Origin: an uncultured Eubacteriales bacterium
GTDB taxonomy: Bacteria; Bacillota; Clostridia; Oscillospirales; UMGS1783
DNA length: 7,608 nt
NCBI GenBank assembly: GCA_900555065.1
Contig: USJY01000054.1
Coordinates: 1 to 7,608 of the forward strand
Direction: 5' to 3'
Below the pieces are notes generated by a model that made no database searches, had not been told where the DNA came from, and was given only the letters and a program-made list of their open reading frames with translations. Below, in pieces: positions 1 through 7,153 of this stretch (positions are counted from its first letter, which is position 1; each line of letters opens with the position of its first letter). The translations under genes were made by a program, and so were the position numbers.

Positions 1-933
<933 letters not shown>

Positions 934-941
934 ATTCACGC

Positions 942-971
942 GTGAGGGGGCCGAAAAACCGACCCCCTCAC
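942..971 (+). other. GC-rich intercistronic hairpin between dnaK and dnaJ
   Basis: A perfect 9-bp inverted repeat (GTGAGGGGG at 942-950 and CCCCCTCAC at 963-971) encloses a 12-nt A-rich loop. It begins 8 bases after the dnaK stop and ends just before the dnaJ ribosome binding site. No T-run follows, so it is unlikely to be an efficient intrinsic terminator. More likely it protects the 3' end of dnaK mRNA or lowers dnaJ expression relative to dnaK. The hairpin itself is seen directly; its role is inferred. Confidence 0.6.
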
Positions 972-989
972 TGATTGAGGTTTGATGGA

Positions 990-2144
990 ATGGCGGACAA
1001 GAGAGACTATTATGAGGTGCTGGGCGTCGACCGAAACGCCACTGACGAAGAAATTAAAAAGGCGTTTCGCAAAGCTGCGAAAACCTGTCACCCGGACCTG
1101 AATCCGGGCGACAAAGCCGCTGAGCAGAAATTTAAAGAGGTAAACGAGGCGTACAGCGTCCTGTCCGACAAGGAGAAGAAACAGCGGTACGACCAGTTCG
1201 GGCACGCGGGCGTAGACCCCTCTTATGGTGCGGGCGGCCCCGGCGCGGGCGGGTACGGCCAGTACGGCGGCGGCGATTTTGGCGATATATTCGGCGATAT
1301 ATTCGGAGACATGTTCGGCGGCGGAAGAGCCCGCCGGGCCAATCCCAACGCGCCGGTAAAGGGACGCGATATCACCATTTCGCTGAGTATTGAGTTTTTA
1401 GAGTCGGTATTTGGCTGCAAACGCACCATACGCTACCGCAGGGAAGAGGTCTGCGCGGACTGCAAGGGCACCGGCGCGCATAAGGGCGAAGGCCGGCAGA
1501 CCTGCCCGACCTGCGGCGGCACCGGCCAGGTGCGTACGCAGCAGCGCACCATCCTCGGCTCGTTCACGAGCGTGTCCACCTGCAGTCATTGCGGTGGTAC
1601 CGGGCAGATTATAAAGGACCCCTGCAAGGTCTGCGGTGGCAAAGGGTATACGACCGGCGAGCGCACCATTGAGGCGTCCATCCCCGGCGGCATCGCGTCC
1701 GGGCAGTCGATCAAGCTTGCGGGCCAGGGTTCCGCGGGCCGGCGCGGCGGCGCGGCGGGCGACCTGTACATCACCGTTACAGTCAAACCGCATATTCTGT
1801 TCCAGCGCCAGGGCAACGATATCTCGTACGACGTCCCGATCACCATGGTGCAGGCCGCATCCGGCTGCACGCTGGAACTGCCTACGATCGACGGCAATAC
1901 CGTGCGGCAGGTTGTGCCTGAAGGAACGCAGAATCAGACCGTGTTCAAAATAAAAAACTACGGCGTCCCCTACATAAACGGCAGGGGCCGCGGCGATATG
2001 TATATCCGCGTGCTGATCGAGGTGCCCAGAAACTTGAATAAAAAACAAAAAGAGCTTTTGGCGGAGTTTGAAAAAGCCGCGGGTAGTAAGAGCTACGAGT
2101 CCGTTCGTAAATACCAGGAGACCGTTTCAAGGCTGAAGAAATGA
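990..2144 (+). CDS. dnaJ: Chaperone DnaJ (Hsp40), full length, 384 aa
   Basis: Cytoplasmic co-chaperone that delivers unfolded clients to DnaK and stimulates its ATPase. It starts at the ATG at 990, giving [18 protein letters not shown] at 977-980 lies 9 bases upstream; an in-frame TTG at 975 would put five residues ahead of a J domain that already starts normally, so it is not used here. Domains in order: J domain (residues 5-70) with the HPD motif at 34-36; Gly/Phe-rich region (about 76-112) containing GDIF-type repeats; zinc-binding domain with four CxxCxGxG modules at Cys155/158, 172/175, 198/201 and 212/215; then the C-terminal client-binding domains. Length matches type I DnaJ. Residues before HPD read KTC rather than the common KKY, a minor change. 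It lies downstream of dnaK and is closed by a strong hairpin terminator. Confidence 0.98.
   Translation: MADKRDYYEVLGVDRNATDEEIKKAFRKAAKTCHPDLNPGDKAAEQKFKEVNEAYSVLSDKEKKQRYDQFGHAGVDPSYGAGGPGAGGYGQYGGGDFGDIFGDIFGDMFGGGRARRANPNAPVKGRDITISLSIEFLESVFGCKRTIRYRREEVCADCKGTGAHKGEGRQTCPTCGGTGQVRTQQRTILGSFTSVSTCSHCGGTGQIIKDPCKVCGGKGYTTGERTIEASIPGGIASGQSIKLAGQGSAGRRGGAAGDLYITVTVKPHILFQRQGNDISYDVPITMVQAASGCTLELPTIDGNTVRQVVPEGTQNQTVFKIKNYGVPYINGRGRGDMYIRVLIEVPRNLNKKQKELLAEFEKAAGSKSYESVRKYQETVSRLKK
1281..1316 (+). repeat. Three tandem 12-bp units in the dnaJ Gly/Phe region
   Basis: Units at 1281-1292 and 1293-1304 are identical (ggcgatatattc). The unit at 1305-1316 is a degenerate copy (ggagacatgttc). They encode GDIF, GDIF and GDMF. 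The repeat is in frame and could expand or contract by four residues through slippage without breaking the gene. Confidence 0.8.
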
Positions 2145-2151
2145 TCCCATG

Positions 2152-2190
2152 AATAAACCCTATACAGAGACGCTCTGTATAGGGTTTATT
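2152..2190 (+). terminator. Rho-independent terminator after dnaJ, possibly bidirectional
   Basis: A perfect 18-bp stem (2152-2169 with 2173-2190) has a 3-nt ACG loop. The outer arm is A/T-rich and the plus-strand side continues into TGATATTTTT, which supplies a weak U-tract. It starts 8 bases past the dnaJ stop. It also lies directly beyond the stop of the convergent minus-strand gene, whose transcript would carry the same stem with a TTTATT-ending arm, so it may end both transcripts. Confidence 0.85.
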
Positions 2191-2198
2191 TGATATTT

Positions 2199-2372
2199 TT
2201 ACATCATCTCGTTGATCATGGTGCCGAGATGTTTGATCGTGCGTCCGACGGGTGTTTTTGAAAATTTACGGCCCATCGCCTTCGCCTGTTTGGACTGGGT
2301 AAAAACGCCGATCGCTGCGCCGAGCGCCATGCCGGCAGCCATGCCGGTAACAAATTTGTGCCGATTGTACAT
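2199..2372 (-). CDS. Small glycine-zipper membrane-anchored protein, YtxH-like, 57 aa
   Basis: Hypothetical small protein with no assigned function. From the ATG at 2372 it reads MYNRHKFVTGMAAGMALGAA, then a basic tail. Residues 8-24 or so form a hydrophobic Gly/Ala segment with GxxxG-like spacing (glycine zipper), followed by a Lys/Arg-rich amphipathic C-terminus. This layout resembles YtxH/gas-vesicle-GvpP-like small membrane proteins, although no diagnostic motif proves membership. A start at GTG 2381 is possible but would put the AGAGGTGA ribosome binding site almost on the start codon; ATG 2372 has normal spacing. The gene converges on dnaJ, with the shared hairpin between them. Good ribosome binding site, sensible composition and a terminator at its end support a real gene. 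Confidence 0.75.
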   Translation of the reverse strand: MYNRHKFVTGMAAGMALGAAIGVFTQSKQAKAMGRKFSKTPVGRTIKHLGTMINEMM

Positions 2373-2444
2373 GATACTCACCTCTCATGTGTATTTTGCA
2401 CATAAAGACATGGGGTTATAGCTATTATTTTTTTCCATTTTTCC

Positions 2445-2473
2445 TTGCAAATCACATTGATTTATAGTTTAAT
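2445..2473 (+). promoter_or_regulatory. Candidate sigma-A promoter for the DUF1015-ROK-deoC operon
   Basis: TTGCAA at 2445-2450 is followed 17 bases later by TTTAAT at 2468-2473, or 18 bases later by TTAATA at 2469-2474. The region is AT-rich and lies about 30 bases upstream of the AGGAGG ribosome binding site of the first gene. Another pairing, TTGATT (2457-2462) with TATTGT (2481-2486), is also possible. A promoter is expected here because the upstream gene points the other way; the exact boxes are uncertain. Confidence 0.4.
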
Positions 2474-2503
2474 ATTATGGTATTGTTATTTAGGAGGTTG
2501 AAC

Positions 2504-3778
2504 ATGGCTGTAATAAAAGGATTTAAGGGAATCCGGTACGACTGCGCCCGCGCCGGCGATATCGCAACCCTCGTCTGTCCGCCGTACGACGTGATCAGCG
2601 AGAGCGAGCGGCAGGAGTATGTCGGGAAAAACGCTTACAATATCGTAAATATCGAACTGCCGAAAGGCGATAATAAATATGCGGTTGCAGGGGAAAAGTA
2701 CGAGCAGTGGCGTAAGGATGGCATTTTAAAGCAGGATCCGCAGGACTGTATTTACATATACGAGCTGCGCTTTCCGATTGGCGACGGCTATAAGGCCATT
2801 AAGGGCATTGTCTGCGCCGTCAGGCTTGAGGAGTTTGAAAACCGCGTGATCCTTCCACATGAGCGCACCCTGTCCAAGGCGAAGGACGACAGGCTGGAGC
2901 TTCTCAGCGCGACCAGGACCAACGTATCACAGATATATTCAATGTATATGGACGAAAAGGCTGAGACGACGACCCGGATTGCGTCGCTGTCCGCGTCTGC
3001 GCCCGACATTGAGTTCCAGACGGACGACGGATGTACCCATCGGCTCTGGATTGTAAGCGATGCGGAGCAGATCGCTGGCTTTACGCGCGAGTTTGCAACG
3101 CGCCAGCTCTATATTGCGGACGGGCATCACCGCTATGAAACGGCGCTCAACTACCGCCGCAAGCGCATGTTCAGCGGTACGTACACGCCGGAAGACAGCG
3201 TTAACTACACGATGATGTTCCTGATTGATATGGATAACGACGGCCTGATCGTATTTCCGACGCACCGCATGGTACGCAATTTGGAGCAGTTCAGCGAACT
3301 GGATGCGGTCGAGCGCATGAACGCCGAGTTCAATATTGAAAAACGGGAAGATCTGGACGCGGTTGAGGCAGTCCTTGCCGCGCATGACGACCGGCACGCG
3401 ATTGCGTTCTATACCGGCGGCGCATATTACTATCTGCTTACGCTCAACGACATGGACGCAGTAAAAAAGATGATGCCGGATATGTCGGACGCATACTGCG
3501 ATCTGGACGTTACGGTGCTGCACAGCCTTATATTCGACAAGGTGTTCGGCATTACGAAAGAGGACCTTGCCAAGCAGACGAAAGTTACCTATACGCGCAG
3601 CGTACACGAGGCGCTGACCGGCGTGCAGAACGGCGTTTCGCAGTGCTGCTTCATCCTGAATCCCACCAAGGTCAGCCAGATCAAGGATGTGGCGAAAGCG
3701 GGCGAGAAAATGCCGCAGAAATCCACTTACTTTTATCCCAAGCTGATTACGGGACTCGTAATGAATCATCTGGATTAG
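2504..3778 (+). CDS. DUF1015 family protein, 424 aa
   Basis: Cytoplasmic protein of the widespread DUF1015 family, whose biochemical function is not settled as far as I know. The ATG at 2504 is chosen because AGGAGG (2492-2497) sits 6 bases upstream; an in-frame upstream start at 2477 has no such site. Recognisable family blocks are CPPYDVI (residues 25-31), LPHERTL (117-123), the signature ADGHHRYETA (205-214), and a C-terminal block with MPQKSTYFYPKL (403-414). No signal peptide or membrane segment is visible. The DGHHR motif resembles the GxxR-type active-site motif of ParB/sulfiredoxin-fold proteins such as the free-serine kinases SerK and SbnI, so a nucleotide- or phosphate-handling enzyme is possible. 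In other Clostridia I associate the family with serine-biosynthesis genes; here it heads an operon with a ROK protein and DeoC. Family assignment is strong, function is open. Confidence 0.9.
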   Translation: MAVIKGFKGIRYDCARAGDIATLVCPPYDVISESERQEYVGKNAYNIVNIELPKGDNKYAVAGEKYEQWRKDGILKQDPQDCIYIYELRFPIGDGYKAIKGIVCAVRLEEFENRVILPHERTLSKAKDDRLELLSATRTNVSQIYSMYMDEKAETTTRIASLSASAPDIEFQTDDGCTHRLWIVSDAEQIAGFTREFATRQLYIADGHHRYETALNYRRKRMFSGTYTPEDSVNYTMMFLIDMDNDGLIVFPTHRMVRNLEQFSELDAVERMNAEFNIEKREDLDAVEAVLAAHDDRHAIAFYTGGAYYYLLTLNDMDAVKKMMPDMSDAYCDLDVTVLHSLIFDKVFGITKEDLAKQTKVTYTRSVHEALTGVQNGVSQCCFILNPTKVSQIKDVAKAGEKMPQKSTYFYPKLITGLVMNHLD

Positions 3779-3790
3779 AGGTGACAGGCA

Positions 3791-4756
3791 TTGAACGGGT
3801 TATATATCGGCGTTGAAATCGGCGCCTCCAAGCACCAGATCTGCCTTGCCGACGCGGCGGGAAAGATATTGAAAATGGATTCCGGTAAAGTCGAGCTGGA
3901 AAAGGGCGCGGCAGGCATTCTCGCCTGGATGCAGGAGCACATTGCGGCCATGATCGAGGCGCGTCCTGCGGGCAGCGAAATCGTCGCCGTCGCCGTTGGC
4001 TTTGGCGGAATCATTGAAACGGCAACCGGCGTCAGCGTGATTTCGGTACAGGTGGACGGCTGGAAGGACTTCAATATAAAAGCATGGTTTGAAAAAACGT
4101 TTCAGGTGCCCTGTTTTGTGCTCAATGATACCGTTGCCGGCGGCTTTGCGGAATACTATGCGGGCAGCGGCGTTGGTTGTGATAATTTCTTTTATACAAA
4201 TATCGGCAGCGGAATCGGCGGCGTATTTTTCCTGGGTGGAAAATACTACGACGGCAGCGGTTACGGCGCTGCGTATTTCGGGCATACCTATATCCCGGAC
4301 TGGACGCGGACTGACTGCAACGCCTATGACAAGGTGGAAAACCTGTGTTCCGGGTTCGGCATCCAAAACAGGCTGCGCAGGCCCGGCTATGTGCCGAAGG
4401 ATTCGAAAATACTCGCCCTTGTTGACGGCGATGTTACCCGGATCAGCGGCCTTACACTGGAGATTGCGGCCAAGGACGGCGACGCGTTTGCGCTTGCGGA
4501 GATCGACCGGATCGCGCGCGGATACTCCGTGGGCCTTGCCAATGTCATTACGCTGATCCACCCGCAGATTGTCTCTATCGGCGGCGGGATTGCGAATATG
4601 GGGGACATGCTGCTGGATCCTGTCCGTAAATATACGGATGAAAAGGTGTTCATATCGGCAAAGGGCAAGTATAAAATTGTGAAATGCGCGTTGGGCAACG
4701 ATGTTGTACCCGTCGGCGCTGTGATATATGCTGCAAATGAAATGAAAAACAGATAG
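3791..4756 (+). CDS. Divergent ROK-family sugar kinase-like protein, 321 aa
   Basis: Probable cytoplasmic ATP-dependent sugar kinase of the ROK family (actin/hexokinase fold); substrate unknown. The TTG start at 3791 is supported by AGAGGTGA at 3777-3784, 6 bases upstream, which overlaps the stop of the preceding gene; translation begins [14 protein letters not shown]. Visible motifs: phosphate-1 loop GVEIGAS (7-13); catalytic-position Asp in [15 protein letters not shown] (Asp113); the glycine-rich block [18 protein letters not shown] (138-155); GH at 164-165; and the second phosphate/adenosine block [10 protein letters not shown] (262-271). There is no N-terminal helix-turn-helix, so it is the kinase form and not a ROK repressor. 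Odd points: the usual Asp of DIGGT is Glu9, and the CxCGxxGC zinc motif after GH keeps only Cys176. It may phosphorylate an unusual sugar or have lost activity. The gene follows DUF1015 by 12 bp and precedes deoC by 16 bp. Confidence 0.87.
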   Translation: MNGLYIGVEIGASKHQICLADAAGKILKMDSGKVELEKGAAGILAWMQEHIAAMIEARPAGSEIVAVAVGFGGIIETATGVSVISVQVDGWKDFNIKAWFEKTFQVPCFVLNDTVAGGFAEYYAGSGVGCDNFFYTNIGSGIGGVFFLGGKYYDGSGYGAAYFGHTYIPDWTRTDCNAYDKVENLCSGFGIQNRLRRPGYVPKDSKILALVDGDVTRISGLTLEIAAKDGDAFALAEIDRIARGYSVGLANVITLIHPQIVSIGGGIANMGDMLLDPVRKYTDEKVFISAKGKYKIVKCALGNDVVPVGAVIYAANEMKNR

Positions 4757-4772
4757 ATTGGAGTGTAGAATC

Positions 4773-5585
4773 ATGGATATGACGGCAATTATTGAATCGG
4801 TAACAAAACAGGTACTTGGAACGGCGGGCGCTGCCGCTGCAGCGGGCGCGTCGGCGCCGGTCGCGGTCAATACATACATTGACCATACCGTTCTGGCAGC
4901 GGATACGCCGCTTACCAAGATCGACCAGTTCTGCAAAGAGGCGGTCGAATACAAATTTGCCTCCGTATGCTTCAATCCGACGCACGTAAAATATGCGGCG
5001 GAGAAGCTCAGGGGCACAGGCGTGAACGTATGTACGGTAATCGGATTTCCGCTTGGCGCGAACACTTCTTTTGTCAAGGCAATGGAGACGATCGACGCGA
5101 TTGCCAACGGCGCGCAGGAGATCGACATGGTCGCGAATATCGGCGCGATTAAGGACGCAAACTGGGATCTGGTACTGAAGGATATCGAGGCCGTCGTGTA
5201 TGCTGCGCGCGGCACGGTCGTCAAGGTTATCATTGAAACCTGCCTGCTGACCGATGCGGAAAAAGTAAAAGTTTCCGAGCTCTGCGTGCGCGCGGGCGCG
5301 CAGTTTGTCAAGACTTCGACCGGATTCTCCAAGGGCGGCGCGACCAAAGAAGACGTGGCGCTGATCCGCAAGGCTGTCGGTCCCACAATGGGAATCAAGG
5401 CTTCGGGCGGCGTCCGGAATATGGACGATGCACTGCAAATGATCGCCGCCGGCGCGACTCGAATCGGCACGAGCGGCGGGATCGGCATCATGAAGGGCGA
5501 AACGGCTACAAAGTGTATCAACTGCGGCCGCTGCAAGGAAATTTGCCCGACTGGAAACGTAACCATAGTCCCCAACGCATATTAA
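4773..5585 (+). CDS. deoC: Deoxyribose-phosphate aldolase with N-terminal targeting-like helix and C-terminal Fe-S-type cysteine tail, 270 aa
   Basis: Class I aldolase that cleaves 2-deoxyribose-5-phosphate to glyceraldehyde-3-phosphate and acetaldehyde, normally in deoxynucleoside catabolism. The ATG at 4773 is preceded by GGAG at 4760-4763. The catalytic core is intact: IDHT (residues 36-39), EIDMV with Asp118, Schiff-base Lys180 in KTSTGF, Lys209 in KASGGVR, and the phosphate-binding end TRIGTSGG (229-236). Two extras are unusual. Residues 1-16 form a short amphipathic helix ([16 protein letters not shown]) followed by an Ala/Gly linker (17-32), ahead of where ordinary DeoC begins; this is the layout of microcompartment encapsulation peptides. 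After KGE (241-243), where ordinary enzymes end soon, a 27-residue tail carries Cys248, Cys251, Cys254 and Cys258-Pro259, a ferredoxin-type 4Fe-4S motif. It is the last gene of the operon, before a strong terminator. Core function is confident; roles of both extensions are inferred. Confidence 0.95.
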   Translation: MDMTAIIESVTKQVLGTAGAAAAAGASAPVAVNTYIDHTVLAADTPLTKIDQFCKEAVEYKFASVCFNPTHVKYAAEKLRGTGVNVCTVIGFPLGANTSFVKAMETIDAIANGAQEIDMVANIGAIKDANWDLVLKDIEAVVYAARGTVVKVIIETCLLTDAEKVKVSELCVRAGAQFVKTSTGFSKGGATKEDVALIRKAVGPTMGIKASGGVRNMDDALQMIAAGATRIGTSGGIGIMKGETATKCINCGRCKEICPTGNVTIVPNAY

Positions 5586-5641
5586 ATATTGCGCAGCGAA
5601 TGCGCTTAATACGCTTTGTGTAAACATAAATAGCCTGCAGA

Positions 5642-5679
5642 AAAAACTCCAAACGTTTTCGTTTGGAGTTTTTATTTTT
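5642..5679 (+). terminator. Rho-independent terminator after deoC
   Basis: A perfect 14-bp stem (5642-5655 with 5660-5673) is capped by a TTTT loop and followed by ATTTTT. The arms are A-rich on the left and T-rich on the right, so it could also work for leftward transcription. It lies 56 bases past the deoC stop and separates the sugar-phosphate operon from the lipoprotein cassette. Confidence 0.92.
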
Positions 5680-5680
5680 A

Positions 5681-5756
5681 ACTATAATAAAAACGCATGG
5701 GAAAAGATAAAAAATAGGCATTAGACATTCAAGAGACCCTATACTATAATAAAAAC
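5681..5756 (+). repeat. Direct repeat pair carrying -10-like TATAAT
   Basis: The 14-mer actataataaaaac occurs at 5681-5694 and again at 5743-5756, 62 bases apart. The second copy contains the -10 box of the lipoprotein promoter. The first also has TATAAT (5683-5688), but no convincing -35 box lies 16-18 bases upstream, because that stretch is the terminator stem. It may be a remnant promoter or chance similarity in AT-rich DNA. Confidence 0.55.
5722..5750 (+). promoter_or_regulatory. Strong sigma-A-type promoter of the lipoprotein cassette
   Basis: TAGACA at 5722-5727 and TATAAT at 5745-5750 are separated by exactly 17 bases. The -10 box is perfect, and the -35 box differs from TTGACA at two positions. 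Transcription would start near 5757, leaving a leader of about 60 nt before the ATG at 5820. The site lies immediately downstream of the deoC terminator, so the cassette is an independent transcription unit. Confidence 0.8.
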
Positions 5757-5819
5757 AGATAAAGCAGGAAAAGTTTCTATGATCGCCTGTGTTCTGAACT
5801 GAGAAAGGAGAAAGTGACG

Positions 5820-6566
5820 ATGCCCATGCAAAAATTGTTCTCACTTTTATTAGCGTTCTCGCTGGTTCTCTCAATTGCGGCTTGTGGAAACAGCGGTAGC
5901 GAGTCTGACCGTTCTTCCGAACCTTCCTCCGTAATATCCGGACAGGCGTCGGAAAGCGATGGCGCAGCGGAACCGGGTGACTCCAACGCCGATGCAAATC
6001 TGTCAGATACCAACAGCGGAGAACAAACAAACCATATCCTGGTGGCATACTTTTCTTGGGCGGATAACGCGATATTGGCGGAGGGCGTAGATGCCGTTAC
6101 ATCCCCCAGCGTAGTTTCACCCGGAAATGTGCAGCAGCTTGCGGGCTGGGTACAGGAGGAAACCGGCGGCGAGCTCTTTTCCATTCAGGTGACCGATCCA
6201 TATCCCAGCGATTGGGACGAATGCCTTGCCCGCGCCAATCAGGAACGCGGCGATCAGGCCCGGCCGGAGCTTATTGCAAACGTGGAGAACATGGAGCAGT
6301 ATGATACGGTGTTTCTGGGTTATCCCAACTGGTGGTATGGAGTGCCCATGGCGCTGCTTTCTTTTATAGAGCAGAATGATCTATCCGGCAAACAGGTGTA
6401 TTTATTCTGCTCGCATGGCACCGGCGGACTGGCAAACAGCGTGGAGCAGATTACCGATGCGGCGCCAGCGGCCGTCATTTCCGATAATATTTTCCATTGC
6501 TATGAAGAAGACGCAGCCTCCTCGCAGGAAGATATCCGGAACTGGATTGCAGAGCTTGGGTATTGA
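5820..6566 (+). CDS. Flavodoxin-like lipoprotein with insertion before the phosphate loop, 248 aa
   Basis: Exported lipoprotein with a flavodoxin-fold domain, probably binding FMN and carrying electrons or reducing a substrate on the outer membrane face. ATG 5820 has AAAGGAG at 5804-5810; GTG 5814 is too close to it. A type II signal peptide (residues 1-21) ends in the lipobox IAAC with Cys22 as the lipidated residue. Residues 23-71 are a Ser/Glu/Asp-rich linker. The domain runs from ILVAYFSW (73-80) to the C-terminus and includes LFSIQVTDPYPSDWDECL (119-136), LGYPNWWYGVPM (166-177) and CSHGTGGLANS (197-207), typical of the Flavodoxin_4-like group. Where most members read SWSGNT, this one has SWADNA, about 20 extra residues, then SPGNV (100-104), which probably supplies the phosphate loop. 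The next lipoprotein starts 17 bp downstream. Confidence 0.88.
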   Translation: MPMQKLFSLLLAFSLVLSIAACGNSGSESDRSSEPSSVISGQASESDGAAEPGDSNADANLSDTNSGEQTNHILVAYFSWADNAILAEGVDAVTSPSVVSPGNVQQLAGWVQEETGGELFSIQVTDPYPSDWDECLARANQERGDQARPELIANVENMEQYDTVFLGYPNWWYGVPMALLSFIEQNDLSGKQVYLFCSHGTGGLANSVEQITDAAPAAVISDNIFHCYEEDAASSQEDIRNWIAELGY

Positions 6567-6583
6567 TTATGGAGGGTTGTAAA

Positions 6584-7153
6584 ATGAAAAAGCCTTTCAG
6601 CGTATTTCTCCTTTGCATGGCAGTGCTGGTTCTTTCGGCCTGTGGCGCGGGAACGCAGGATTCGTCTGCGTCGTCCGTATCCGAGTCTGCTTCCGCAGGA
6701 AATGAAACCTCTACTTCTGTGGAACAGCCGGGAAAAGCTGACTCGTCTGAATCGTTGTCCGCGGCTGAAACACCATCCGCGACAGATGGAGCGTCGGAAA
6801 GTGCAGTGCGGCAGATCTCCGTACAGTTTGGCGAAAATGTTGTTGTTTACGAGCTCAACAATGGTTCCGCAGCCGATTCCCTTTATGAACAGCTGCCGCT
6901 TACCATCGCGGTAGAGGATTACAGTACCAACGAGAAAATTTTCTATCCGCCGGAAAAGTTGGATACAAGCGATTCCCCACTGGCAAAGGCAGGCGCCGGG
7001 ACGCTGGCCTATTACGCCCCCTGGGGAGACGTGGTAATGTTCTACGGAGACTACAATGAGAATCCCTCTCTATATGAACTGGGACAGATAGTCTCCGGCG
7101 CGGAGCTGGTCAGCGGGATGTCCGGGACAATCAGCATCACTGTGACAGATTAG
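6584..7153 (+). CDS. Cyclophilin-like-fold lipoprotein, 189 aa
   Basis: Exported lipoprotein with a small beta-barrel domain resembling the cyclophilin-like family often found beside flavodoxin and aldo/keto-reductase genes in anaerobes; its function is unknown. ATG 6584 follows GGAGGG (6571-6576) by 7 bases. The signal peptide ends in lipobox LSAC, Cys20. Residues 21-73 are a Ser/Ala/Glu-rich linker. The domain, about 77-189, shows ISVQFGENVVVYELNNGSAA (78-97), a YEQLPLTIAVEDY block (101-113), FYPPEKL (120-126), AGAGTLAYYAPWGDVVMFY (136-154) and a strand-rich end ISITVTD. It lacks the catalytic signatures of true peptidyl-prolyl isomerases as far as I can see, so isomerase activity should not be assumed. 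It is probably cotranscribed with the preceding flavodoxin lipoprotein. No clear terminator follows. Confidence 0.8.
   Translation: MKKPFSVFLLCMAVLVLSACGAGTQDSSASSVSESASAGNETSTSVEQPGKADSSESLSAAETPSATDGASESAVRQISVQFGENVVVYELNNGSAADSLYEQLPLTIAVEDYSTNEKIFYPPEKLDTSDSPLAKAGAGTLAYYAPWGDVVMFYGDYNENPSLYELGQIVSGAELVSGMSGTISITVTD

Noticed and set aside
1281..1316. Tandem 12-bp repeat as a CRISPR or mobile-element signal
   Set aside because: The units are contiguous, in frame, and explained by the Gly/Phe-rich region of DnaJ.
2387..2403. Inverted repeat ATGTG-N7-CACAT upstream of the small minus-strand gene, possible operator
   Set aside because: The half-sites are only 5 bp in AT-rich DNA and match no operator I can name.
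2939..3769. 276-codon minus-strand open frame inside the DUF1015 gene
   Set aside because: It is fully antisense to a gene with clear family motifs, and its product is rich in residues expected from the complementary strand.
3800..5575. 591-codon open frame on the minus strand antisense to the ROK and deoC genes
   Set aside because: It spans two well-supported plus-strand genes, its translation has no recognisable domain, and it lacks a ribosome binding site. Codon bias of the real genes explains the lack of stops.
5591..5605. Small hairpin (GCGCA/TGCGC) just after deoC
   Set aside because: The stem is only 5 bp with no T-run; the real terminator is the 14-bp stem at 5642-5673.
4650..5627. 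325-codon minus-strand open frame over deoC
   Set aside because: It is antisense to intact DeoC and has no domain or start signal.
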